From Lytechinus variegatus (taxonomy: Eukaryota; Echinodermata; Echinoidea; Temnopleuroida; Toxopneustidae): 64,000 nucleotides of DNA. Below the pieces are notes generated by a model that saw only the letters and a list, made by a program, of their open reading frames with translations, was not told where the DNA came from and made no database searches. Of the stretch, positions 47,491 to 58,556 are shown piece after piece (positions within the stretch are counted from its first letter, which is position 1; every line of letters starts with the position of its first letter). A program made the position numbers and the translations under genes. The stretch covers positions 66,657,754 through 66,721,753 of the forward strand of contig NC_054741.1 of NCBI RefSeq assembly GCF_018143015.1, in the 5' to 3' direction.

Positions 47491-48575
47491 ATTTAAACCA
47501 CAGAAATTTAAAGAGAATCTTGCTTTCATGGGGGGGGGTCAAGAAGTATGAATTTTTGAAGAAGGGCTTTTGTATGAAAATCCGAGCTGATTGTGAGAAG
47601 AGAGGGAAAGACGTGAAAGGCATGGGAATGGTGCTCATGCAAAAAAGGATTGAAATATTGGCAAAGCATGATAGCCAAAGGTGTGTCACCTTAGTAAAAC
47701 AGATCAGCATTTCAGGCAGAATGCATCATCGTCATCAACATAATCATCATCCGGATCTGACTAATAAATGAGAATAACATTCATTTATCGTATTCAAACG
47801 AGAAAGCTATGAACCATTGTACTCCACCTTTTTTATCCGAGATAGCCTTGGTTTCCGTCTGAGTAACGTCTTGCCCTGCTTAACAAAGAGAAATGGAATG
47901 ATTAATATCAAAACAATTATAAAATGTTGGAGTCGTAGAATTATTTAAAAAAGGATGATTTTTTAATAAGATTTTCTTTCGGCACATAAGGGAGGCGGTT
48001 TCATTATTGTATAAGTCAATTATTATATCACTATTATTAGTATTATTATCATTATTATTATCATCAGTATCATCAATATCATAATTATTATCATCATTAT
48101 AGTTATAATTTTACTATCATTATTTATTATCATTATTAAAATCATTATCATTTTTATTTAACAATGGTCAGTACTTTTCACTGAAAATGTAATAAGCTAC
48201 CAAAATCCTTGCATTTAAATGGCACAGAACAAATTTTTCATGGAAATCACTAACAAGGTCATGATCAATTAGCTGCAAAGATGCATGGTATTTTGCATAC
48301 TTTCCATCTATTTTTCGTTAGTTACATTTCGTGATTTTTGTTTCAATTCAGCTTCAAACCCGATCGCCTCCTGAAAATGTTAATACTGAATTTAAAGAAA
48401 GAAAAGCAACTGCAGAGCTAGATAACAAAAATTTTTAGTAAAACTTATTCAAATTATTAATGAGCTCTGTTTTTTTTTATAACAAACGACTCTTCTCTTC
48501 GTGTAACCCATATGAATTTTAAGGGATTATGAATAAAAACGATTGAAAATTATTATAGGAATTCCATTTGCATGC
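47491..48575. other. No recognised gene; ATT microsatellite at 48025-48160
   Basis: AT-rich with (att)n and (atc)n runs; an open frame at 47520-47771 has no domain. Confidence 0.45.
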
Positions 48576-48581
48576 TTTATT
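48576..48581 (-). terminator. Polyadenylation signal AATAAA of the DsbA-like gene
   Basis: AATAAA on the minus strand, 38 nt after the predicted stop codon; the position suits a short 3' UTR and supports exon 4 as terminal. Confidence 0.45.
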
Positions 48582-48618
48582 ATGAAAAGTGCGAAGAACT
48601 CTTTGCTTGGATAACAGA

Positions 48619-48791
48619 TTAGAATGGCAAATGATAAACAGCTGCATAAAATACGGTTGTCATTAAAATGTAATACCTGTTTCTTGACAGAAGGGGATCA
48701 ATAATGTTTCGCCAGTCATCTAAGGTCCATTTTGGATCGGAATATACTAAGGCACCATTCACGTATGTCTGGGGTGTCCCGAACACTCCAC
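48619..48791 (-). CDS. DsbA-like gene, exon 4
   Basis: Acceptor tcaatatag, then GVFGTPQTYVNGALVYSDP and WRNIIDPLLSRN. The frame runs on through a hydrophobic tail (YYILMTTVFYAAVYHLPF) to the stop. A possible donor (AACAG|gtatta) precedes the tail, so the last 18 residues are less sure than the rest. Confidence 0.78.
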
Positions 48792-51700
48792 CTATATTGA
48801 TATTCAATTTATTTACACAAAAGTGAAAAAAAGAGATAATCAATCACAAGTAACGAATGCTTCATCATCTTTAATAATCATGAGAGTCTCCGTAAAACGA
48901 AGGATTTCGATCAACGAATTCTAATTTGTTACTGCCAATGGCACAGGCGGATCCAGGGGGGGGGCAGCGGGCCCGTGCCCCCCCCCCCCCTTGAGAAGCA
49001 AAATAAAAGTGTGTACTGTGAAAATGCCATCAAAACAAAAGTGTGCCCCCCCCCCTTGAAAGTAGAGACCTTTTTTTCTTTTTTGTGGAGTTTGTTTGTC
49101 AAATTTTTCCTCGGAAGAATGTGCCCCTCCCCTTTTGGAAAATCCTGGATCCGCCCCTGGCCAATGGCAAGGATTGGAATAAGGTCTTCCTCACAATCGG
49201 CCACTGGAATACCCTTGTGTTGTGGGGCCCACATTACACTAAATGTATGTTTCTAAATATTATATTTTACATCCATAATATTTTTTATCAAGCATAGCCT
49301 AAAGGTTTTATCCAATGTCAGATGGACAAAATGTTTCTGAAATCAAATCGGCAAAAATCAATACAAGTTGTTCCAGCTTATTTAAAATCGGGATAGAACA
49401 ATGTATAAATGGTATGCCGATTTGATTCCAGGAACATTTACATTTGTTCAGAATACATACGAGTTCCACCATACTTGAACTGGACTCTTGCCAACCATTG
49501 GGTCGCATCAGACCGCGCGAGACGAGAAGCAAATTCTGTTCGGTCATACCCAACTTCTCCAGCCCATGCTGCTAGTGTCCTAAAAGATAAAAAGACGATG
49601 GTGTCATTACTTATATTATCAAAATGATATAAGTAATGAAAAAAAATATCAAAATACTTTTGCTATCAAAATAACTTCTAATTACTTTTTTTTCAAGGCA
49701 TCCAATATTACACTCTCTTCAAATATGTTCATTCTTTTGAATAATAACTGCGTACATGCCCACCTTCCAGTGCTCATCGTGCTTCAAATGAGAAGAATAT
49801 GCACATAAACAATTGATATAGAATAGAAATATATGCTATTCTATTCTAATGCTATTGATTAAAATATCCATGAGAGGAGCAAGTGAGTTTTTTAATGTTC
49901 TCTTGATGAAAGTTCACTTACTTTGGTTTATTTTCGGATTTGATTCCGTAGGTTTGATCCTAAAACTGAAAACTGGTCATGAAAAAAAAAATGTAAACCA
50001 ATTTATACGTATAGGACCTGTTGGGAAAACACGAATAATGCAAGAATATAGCAATAATCTTTTACAAGCTTTTAATCATAAACATTTTTCCAATTTCATC
50101 TAGGTGTGTCGTAGTGCAAAAATTGCAAGTGCAAAAGGTCAAAGATCGTTTGCCTATATCTTGGTGTAACGAGAAAGATACAAATTAATATACCTGCCAA
50201 TAAAAGGACTTAAAGTATGCTTTTAAAAACATAAGATGATACTTGCTCTACAACATATGTCTGTGTACGGTTGAAGATAGAATCGTCTGAAAGGGCTGGT
50301 TGCTTTGAGAAGGCATTATCGAAAAATGGATATGTCCTCTCTGGGTTAAGTTCATCGGCGACAAATGCGGCCTGCAAAGCATGGCATGTGAAATAAAAAA
50401 AAAATGAATAAGATTGAATGCATATATTACATACGTAGCACATTATGGTTTGAGCAAAACTCAGGATTTTTATCCTGTCAAAAGAACTTTCAATTGGCAT
50501 TGTATGCAATTTCAAATAAAAACAATTGATAAAAGGTTAAATCAAACATCTCGTCAAATAGATTTTTATCTGCATGTCTATCTATGATATAATATTTCTG
50601 ATTATACTGGGAATGACACAGATGGGTGTCTCTAAAAGTAATTTATGCTTGCCGTATTCTAGAAAAAAAATGTTTCAGTGCAACTTTACATTCGGCCTAC
50701 TGAAATAAAAAAAAAAAGAGACACCACGACAGTGACAGTAGTGGGTGGTGATCATCATACACAGTAGAAAAAAGAAAGCACGTTGTTCTAGCCCGTATCA
50801 TAGACCTTATTAAGCCATTCACACTAACAATAAAACATTGTTTGAACTTTTAGAAACAGCTTAAACTTTTTAACAAAATTTTTAAAACATATTTTTAAAC
50901 AACTTTTTCAAAATTGTAAACTAAAGCTAAAGTGCCTGGCTGAAACAACTCGCTTAAAATTTTAAACAGCGTTTTTACAGTGTAGATATAGTACCCGGGG
51001 GTCACTTACATTGACGAGTGGATACCATGCGCGACCCAAAAAACACGTAAAAGAGGATCAGTGTCTTAATTAAGATAGGGCACGTTACGTACGTAACGTG
51101 ATAAGAGTGTCAAAAACACAAAAATAGTGAAAAAGTGTATCTATTTCGGTAGGAAAGCTACGCATTTAGGGTCAAATTTGCGGGGATGATAAAACAAAAT
51201 TAAAATGTTTTATAAAGGATATCCTTTTTGCCCCAACACTACTTGTTTAGAGTCCGATTTGGTGTGTAAATGTAAAACAAACGACCAACCGACATATCAA
51301 CAATAAAATATCGCTGTACTTGTTTAGGGGTCCATTTCAGGGAATACTTGCCAAGAATATAATTTTGTTTCCAATACTTGTTAAGAGTACGGTTTCACAC
51401 GCCAATACTTGTTAAGGGGTGCATTTTCAGAATATGGAAAATACGTGTTTAGGGTGCTTTTTGAGACCCTATGGTCGCGCATGGTATCCACTCGTCAATG
51501 GAAGTGCCCTCCCCCCGGGGTATAGTAGTTGAATGTTAAAGCAATATAACAGATACCTGTGCAGCCATCATGGCAGCCCGGTGATAAGGAAGCGGGAACA
51601 GAAGAGCAGAGAACCTGAGCTTCCTCGGTCCATAGAAATCCGCCACCTTCTGATAGGTAAGCCAAGCATCCTTAGAATCGGGGCAGACAAGGTCTACCCA

Positions 51701-51844
51701 TGCCTCCAGTATGACGGGAGCCGCCGCATTCTCAGGGGAGGGTTTGTATATGAAGCCTGGTGGTCGGTCGGGTATGGGTGCCTGAGCAGTCACGTATTCA
51801 ATCATCAGATTGCCGACAAGAATCACTGCCAGCCAAAGACGCAT
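48619..51844 (-). CDS. Secreted DsbA/thioredoxin-fold protein, four exons
   Basis: Exons 51844-51557, 50371-50247, 49579-49461 and 48791-48619 give 705 nt and 234 residues. A signal peptide (MRLWLAVILVGNL..YVTA, cut near residue 20) fixes the start; two upstream in-frame ATGs would hide it. The DsbA-like fold is shown by VILEAWVDLVCPDSKDAW (active-site position CPDS, 54-57, so only the first Cys of CxxC), the helical insert, and the cis-proline loop GVFGTPQTYVNG (Pro184). Loss of the second Cys argues against a standard dithiol oxidase; a binding or isomerase-like role is inferred. Intron 2 works only as GC-AG. A minus-strand AATAAA at 48581-48576 lies 38 nt after the stop. Confidence 0.82.
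48934..49169. mobile_element. MITE of the ggatccgcc family (48944-49159)
   Basis: caggcggatccagggg and tcctggatccgcccctg are inverted, with C/G tracts inside. A 10-bp direct repeat gccaatggca flanks it (48934-48943, 49160-49169). It lies in intron 3 of the DsbA-like gene. Confidence 0.85.
49461..49579 (-). CDS. DsbA-like gene, exon 3
   Basis: Acceptor ttatcttttag, phase 2. Codes TLAAWAGEVGYDRTEFASRL and TQWLARVQFKYGGT, ending in phase 1 at a gtatgt donor. This is the typical helix before the DsbA cis-proline loop. Confidence 0.82.
49580..50246 (-). other. GC-AG intron of the DsbA-like gene
   Basis: Begins gcaagt (minus strand, 50246) and ends cttttag. No alternative exon of the right phase was found inside. 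Confidence 0.6.
50247..50371 (-). CDS. DsbA-like gene, exon 2
   Basis: Acceptor gctttgcag, then AAFVADELNPERTYPFFDNA and SIFNRTQTYVVE. The first GT donor (CAA|gtatca) leaves phase 0, which does not fit exon 3. The GC donor four bases earlier (AGA|gcaagt) leaves phase 2 and joins in frame as VVE-TLAAWAGEVG. Confidence 0.8.
50987..51527. mobile_element. MITE with CCCGGG ends (50994-51520), sister of 24961-25614
   Basis: cccgggggtcacttac ... gtgccctccccccgggg, with acgagtggataccatgcg inverted at both ends. Flanked by tatagta (50987-50993, 51521-51527). In intron 1 of the DsbA-like gene, about 30 bp from the donor of its exon 1. Confidence 0.8.
51557..51844 (-). CDS. DsbA-like gene, exon 1
   Basis: Signal peptide and the first beta strand with CPDS. 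It ends MMAAQ at a gtatct donor, phase 0. The open frame runs upstream to 51964, but the hydrophobic leader starts at 51844. Confidence 0.83.
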
Positions 51845-52551
51845 ATCGGATATATTGCAGTACATTTGCATTGATATTATTTTATCTTGTGAAGTTCTTC
51901 TTCGGGTCTTGTGGTTGCCTTTACGTCGTGTAAAATCTGGTTTCGTGTGAGGCAATGACCCCAATGACCGTCCATGAATATAAAGGCATTTTGCCTTTTA
52001 TTCGTTCCAAAGTTCATTACCTATTTTGCTGCATCATGTACATCGTAGGAGCACCTATTTATTCATTCCAATGAAGCAACCAGAGATGCAAATGCTTCTG
52101 CTACATTGATTGCAAAACGTATTTGATATAGTCACATGGTAATTTTTTTTAAAGGAATTGATGCCCGTTCGGTTATATTATGTAGCTTCTTGATTTTTAT
52201 CTCCAAAGTCTCTGCACAACAAATCCAATCCAAACTTTCAAAACTTGCAGGGAACTTGATTGTGATGACGTTGGACATGTTAAAAATGGTAATCGCAATC
52301 ATAGTATTTGGGAATTATAAAGTCGGTTAGTACGTTGATTAAGCAGCTGTCAAATTATGCCAAATTACATGTTTTTCTTAGTTTATAAAAAAAATTTAAT
52401 GCTTTTGAAAGTCAATGTGTCAGTAAAATACCCGATATATACGGTTCTGTTTTATGCAGAAAATTACGTTGTTATGAATTAGACTTTTGCGTTGTAAAAT
52501 GAACATGATGTGTGGAAAATTTACTACAAATCTAAAAAAAAACAAGTGGAA
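51845..52551. other. Upstream of the DsbA-like gene
   Basis: AT-rich; presumed promoter and 5' UTR, but no element can be named. Confidence 0.35.
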
Positions 52552-53816
52552 TGCCTCTGGCCGTCTCACCTGCATCACGCGGTTCAATATAGCAGCAGTG
52601 CTGACTTTGCATACTACTCTAACTCGCACAAGATGTTCAGTGATACATGGTTACTCTTATGTCCTCTTTTTATGAACTAGACCAATAAACTTACAGAGAT
52701 ATGATGGTTATTCAACAAAAAAACCCAACATGGCCAAAGTTCATTGACCTTACATGACCTTTGACCTTGATCATGTGACCTGAAACTGGAACAGGATGTT
52801 CAGTGATACTTGATTACTCTTATGTACAAGTTTCATGAATCAGATCCATAAACTTTCAAAGTTATGATGGTAATTCAACAGATACACCCAATTCGGCTAA
52901 AGTTCATTGACCTTTGACCTTGGACATGTGACCTGAAACACGCACAGGATGTTCAGTGATACTTGATTACTCTAATGTCCAAGTTTAACGAACTAGACCA
53001 ATAAACTTTCAAAGTTATGATGGTAATTCAACAGATACCCCCAATTCATCCAAAGTTCATTGACCCTAAATGACCTTTGACCTTGGTCATGTGACGTGAA
53101 ACTCATGCAGGATGTTCATTGATACTTGATTACTATTATGTCCAAGTTTCATGAATCAGATCCATAAACTTTCAAAGTTATGATGGGAATTCAACAGATA
53201 TCCCCAATTCGGCCAAAGTTCGTTGACCCTAAATGACCTTTGACCTTGATCATGTGACCTGAAACTTGCACAAAATGTTCAGTGATGCTTGATTACTATT
53301 ATGTCCAAGTTTCATGAATCAGATCCATAAACTTTCAAAGTTATGATGGGAATTCAACAGATATCCCCAATTCATCCAAAGTTCATTGACCCTAAATGAC
53401 CTTTGACCTTGGTCATGTGACGTGAAACTCATGCAGGATGTTCATTGATACTTGATTAACCTTATGTCCAAGTTTCATGAACTAGGTCCATATATTTTCT
53501 AAGTTATGATGACATTTCAAAAACTTAACCTCAGGTTAAGATTTCGATGTTGATTCCTCCAACATGGTCTAAGTTCATTGACCCTAAATGACCTTTGACC
53601 TTGGTCATGTGACATGAAACTCTGATAGGATGTTCAGTAATACTTGATTAACCTTATGGCCAAGTTTTATTAACTAGGTCCATATACTTTCTAAGTTATG
53701 ATGTCATTTCAAAAACTTAACCTCAGGTTAAGATTTGATGTTGACGCCGCCGCCGCCGCCGTCGTCGCCGTCGGAAAAGCGGCGCCTATAGTCTCACTTT
53801 GCTTCGCAGGTGAGAC
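52552..53816. mobile_element. Repeat element with DR1/DR4 array, copy 2 (inverted)
   Basis: Begins acaagtggaatgcctctggc, then gtctcacctgc, and ends gcaggtgagac. Six units carry tgacctttgacctt on the plus strand (AGGTCAAAGGTCA on the minus). Ends and (ccg)n tract (53745-53765) match copy 1. Confidence 0.8.
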
Positions 53817-55189
53817 AAAAACCACCCCCCAAAACAGCAACTCTGTTGATGTAGATAAGATAGGACAATCGGTCCTTGTTTTGAAAGCATACTCTATAGG
53901 CCTACCAACTATACGGATAATTTAATGATTATAGCTCAGATGGTGCTCAATATGTATTTTTCCACTTCAGTGCTAAAGGTTGAAGTTATTCCGGACCGTT
54001 CGCATTTCCGAGGAGGAAACTCTCTACAACGATTTTCATTGGGGCTATTTTGTATTTTTTAAAGTGAAATTGAAGGACTACATGCACACATTTGGTGATA
54101 GTTTAAAAAATATTTTCAGCAAAAAATGTATTTTTTTTTCAAATCTTCTGGGGGACAAATGCATCCCCCCTCCCGTGCGTACGGTCATGAAAGGTTATGG
54201 TTTGGAAGACATGAATCCTATTGTCAATGGGACATTGTTTCCTTGAACGATGTAAATTGTGTTCTTGATAGGACAATATTAATTCTAACAGGAAATGTGT
54301 CTTTCAAAGGCACCATAACATTTGTTGCACACAATAGATTACAAGCTCTCACATTTATAATGCTCATCCCCTTACTTGGGGGACTTTTTTTGTTACTTAT
54401 GAAGTTTTTTTTAGCATATTCAATGATAAGAGACAACATATAGAAGACCAACAACTAAGCAATTCAAGCAGATAAATAGTTTTGTAAATGAATTTTCACA
54501 GCATAATTCTAAGTATATGGCAAAGATAATGAAAAGGTTAGGAGTAGGTTTGCTGATCAGCAATGAAGAAGTTGGTTGATCAATATTTTGTGTTCGTTAA
54601 TGCATGAACGAAGCTTATTTTTAATGGCATCTATTAACATCAAAATATAGACATCATAATTTTAAAAAATAGACTTGTCAAAACTGTTCATTTTTTATAC
54701 GCACTGTAGAAAGGGCAGTCGAACTGTAAATTCTAGATAATGTAATTTGACATTCACCCAATCTGTTTTTTTACTCAGTTGACATAAAATGTGAGGTATA
54801 TGCTGCGTCGGTTGATTAAAAAAAAACACTCCAAACCGTAATTGTGACATTCTTAAAAAAATCAATTGAATTGATTTTTTTCAAAAAGAATAATTAATTA
54901 GGAATTTGAGCTAAATATACTTATGTTTCCAATGCTACATGTCAGACAGTGCTTACTAATTCCAAACTGTCCCGCGAACCAGTTGGTTGTTTGGTGTGTC
55001 TTTTTAAGAAATCTCTATTGACAATTTATCAAAAATTCGATGTCTGATTCTTCACAGAAAACAAAACATATCTCAGATTAATACAATAGGTGTGATTGCA
55101 TAAAAATTCAAATACTATCAACTAAAAGAAAAGAAAATTTCTTTGATTAGAATGAAAGACGAAATTCAAACGGGGGCTGGGTGATCAAA
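53817..55189. other. No recognised gene
   Basis: AT-rich; overlapping open frames at 53980-54443 lack recognisable domains. Confidence 0.4.
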
Positions 55190-55737
55190 ATCGGATGTAA
55201 AATAAGAAAGTTATTACATTTCTAAGTTTCACTTTATTTAAAAAAAACAGTTATATATGCACATCTTGGTCTTTATGCAAATGAGGGGACTGGTGACATC
55301 ACTCACTATTTCTTTTGTATTCTATTATGTGGAATATGAAATATTCCCATTTTCTCCTCATTGTCCTTTGAAATTAAGTGTCATTCCTCCCTGTACAGGT
55401 GGAATTACATTGCCTTAACATTTTATGGTTCAGTCAAGTTGGTCCTTATTGTCAAATCTGTAAAAAATAAAACATTGTATATTTCAAACAAAAAACAAAT
55501 GAAATAGTAAGGGACATCATCGACTCTCATTTGCATGTCACTGACTCGTGCATATTTTAATTTCAATTTCAAATATTAACTGTTTTGTGAAAACTAAGCG
55601 AAACTTTAAAATGCCATAACTTTCTTATTTCATATACGATTTTGATGAAATTTTCAATGTTATGCTTGTTTGATTTTTCACTTTTGATTCAAGTCAACAC
55701 TTTTCCGGGGTTGACTTGACCTTCATTAAATTCCGTT
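55190..55737. mobile_element. Long-TIR MITE, family 'aaaggacaagtccacc', copy 3, left end lost
   Basis: Starts inside the left arm (aatcggatgtaaaataagaa) and ends ggggttgacttgaccttcat. More diverged than copies 1 and 2. Confidence 0.68.
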
Positions 55738-56057
55738 GTTATACCAAATGAGGCGGAAATAAAATCACCAAGGTAAGAAATATAATTTCTTGTTTGTGTA
55801 AAAAAAGGAACATAATCATATTAAATCACCAATCAAATGTGTTTTCTTTTATTCAGGAATAGGAAAAGTGCAAACCGCTTAAATCTATAATTACCATTTA
55901 CCATATTCAATTCACTAATTTATTTCATTTACTCATTTCGGTATGAAAGAACACTGCACCTTGGAGCCTTTCGACTGAATTGCGTACAATATGCAATTAA
56001 TTATGAGTGATGCAATAGCACGAAATGACATGCAATAACATTTAGGAGCATTCATAT

Positions 56058-56823
56058 CAGTGGCGACACAAGGATTTCTTAACTAAGGTGGCAATCGAGG
56101 GCTACACGAACATTTGTTTTGTGGGGGACACAATTTTTGCCAAATCGAGCCTGAAACGGGAGCTTTTCTATAAATAAGCTATAGTGACTTGAAAAGGGAC
56201 CTGTCAAGGACTGTTTGCAGTGACTCGTAAAGACGATATCTCACCAAATGAATAATGCGAGCGCGAATCGCAAGCTAAAAATGTTAACATCTTGAGACGA
56301 AAACTGAACGCTGTAAGCCCTTTCTATAACCATGAATAAGGTGTTTATCTTGCTAAAAATAAAAATTATACAAGCACGTAGCGTGAGATGAAAAGCTATG
56401 ATATTCAGCATTTTTTTTGTAATCTAAGAATATGCGAGGATGCCTATCTCGCTAAAACGAATAATAAAAACTTGAATAAAATGAAGAATAAGTTGTGCAT
56501 ATTGATTTGAACACTTAATTCTTTTTTTTAGCTCCATGTTATCCTGTTATCCTAATTATGAATTTTATATGATAAATGACCTGGAAGATTTATGTCAGTA
56601 GATAACAGTAAATATTGCTGGGTTCTAACAGTGACTGTGTAGGAAATTTTCAAAATTTGAAGAGTGGCAAATGCTGTTTTGGAACATTTCACAGCTTGAA
56701 TAGGATGAATATGACAGAATTTACTACACATTTTCTATATATATTTTAGACTTTAAATTGCAAGGGAGGAAATGGGAGCAACGATCCTGTCTGAAGGCCC
56801 CCATGCCCCCTTGGCTGCCACTT
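56058..56823. mobile_element. Element with cagtggcgacacaagga ends
   Basis: The right end, ccccttggctgccactt, is an imperfect inverse. Flanks attcatat and attgaaat may be a decayed 8-bp duplication. It holds aatgcgagcgcg units like those at 13320-14180. Confidence 0.5.
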
Positions 56824-56984
56824 ATTGAAATAGTACATACATAGATTTAATGAATATTGGTAATTTAAAAAAGATATTCAAACAAAATTGTTATGATATA
56901 ATGTAATCAAATTTTCTAAGGTGTACATGTTTTATAATTTTGGTGGCATATACTTCATTCAAACGTATCAATCACCTCTGCTGC

Positions 56985-58010
56985 AATCATATTCTTTACA
57001 CAGCCGAGGTGACTTATATGACTTGCCTCCGGCACTTAATTATATGTTCATAAAAAACAACCAGTTGCATGACTATCCAACACGCCAAGCATTTTCATTC
57101 CATCTTCCAAAAACCAGAACAAAATTTGCCCACAATACTATTATTCATTCAGGTCCCAAATATTGGAATTCACTCAATATCGATATAAAAAGATCTGTTA
57201 GCTTAACTGCATTTAAAAGAAAATTGAAAACGTCTCTTTTGAGAAAAGATTACTCCTCGTAGAACCCAACTGTAAGCTTTAAATACACAATATATATTTA
57301 TCTATTTGTACTCAATTGCGTATTACTTTTAAGACGGTCAGAGAGTGGATTGGGCACCTGGTAGCCAGGGAAACTCTTTAAAACCACATAGCTCTTCTAA
57401 GTTTTGCTTCGGTCCTTTGATACTTTTTCTCTCCTAGCAACTATCAAGTTTTTTTTTCTTTTCCCCGTCTGCCAGGTGCTCTATCCCCTCACTATGTCCG
57501 TATGTTTACCATTGTAATGAATTACATGTATTCATATTTACAGCTGCAGATACCCTTACAAAGGACCCGTCTACTATTCCACTGGCATACGATCAATTCT
57601 GTCAAAATATTTTACGTCATGCTTTAACGACGCAATCATGAACAGCAATATAATAGACGGGTCTTCTTTCCTTCTTTCTTTCTTTTATGTCTTGTTTTGT
57701 CCTCCTTGTCTTGTCTAGTAACCTGTGTGCCCCTGTTCTTTGTAACGTTCTCTGTTTTCGTCCTTGTCCAGTTTCTGTAACTTTCTCCGAGCTCAGCTCT
57801 ATTTTTTCTATAATTATTTGTAGCTATCAATGATTACACATAAATTATTTGTTAAGGCCTATCCACAACAAGCTTTTGCTTTACTTTAGGTCCATCCACT
57901 TAGAATCTGCTTTTATATTGTAATTATGCATACTATTTCGGAATGAGTTGTATGTTTTTCTTTGTATTTTGATTGATTTGTGGAAAATAAATGAAATGAA
58001 ATGAAATGAA
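56985..58010 (+). mobile_element. LINE 3' end (CR1/L2-like)
   Basis: Residues LYDLPPALNYMF, then HLPKTRTKFAHNTIIHSGPK, YWNSLNIDIKRSVSLTAFK and RKLKTSLL form the typical C-terminus of this LINE group, ending at 57262. A 3' UTR follows, closing with (aaatg)n at about 57988-58010, the short-repeat tail of such LINEs. 5' truncated. Confidence 0.7.
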
Positions 58011-58556
58011 AATGACTAACTTGCCTGGATGAATCATGTGAATTAAGCTACATGTATTGTTCGGTATAGGTATATGAAGGAAACAGAATTTTGTGGTATA
58101 GAATTCATGCAATATGAGTGATAAACGAAATAAAGGTATTATGCTTATAAGTACTGACAAATCATTATAAATCACACTGACGAACAAGATAATGATTAAC
58201 GAAATATGCAAAAAAGTATATAGGTGTAACAGAACATGTACATGTTGTGTCAAAGTACGATTAGATTTTTTTTCATTTAAACATAATTATATCACGTCTA
58301 ACGGCACTATTAAGTTATCATTTATAGGTATTTCAGTACTGTCAGGTAAACATAATTAAGATAATCCATCCAATATAATAATGTTATTACATAACTATGC
58401 TGTGATCTTATTTGTGGTAAAAAAAACTCCATTCTATCGTCTGACCGATAAAAGCGACTCATTTTCATCCTGCATGGAGGCCAGTAGCGTACCTAGGATT
58501 TTCCGCAGGGGGGGGGGCAAAACCTTCCGCCGAAAAATTTGCCCAAAAAAAAATCT

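Noticed and set aside
50188-50223. A 26-nt microexon that would repair the phase of the DsbA-like gene
   Set aside because: It would require an intron of about 23 bp before it; the GC-AG junction explains the frame without this.
51845-51964. Upstream ATGs for the DsbA-like protein
   Set aside because: They would add a basic 40-residue leader in front of a clear signal peptide; the start at 51844 is more plausible.
53698-53925. Open frame with an Ala/Val run
   Set aside because: The run comes from the (ccg)n tract at the end of the DR1/DR4 repeat.
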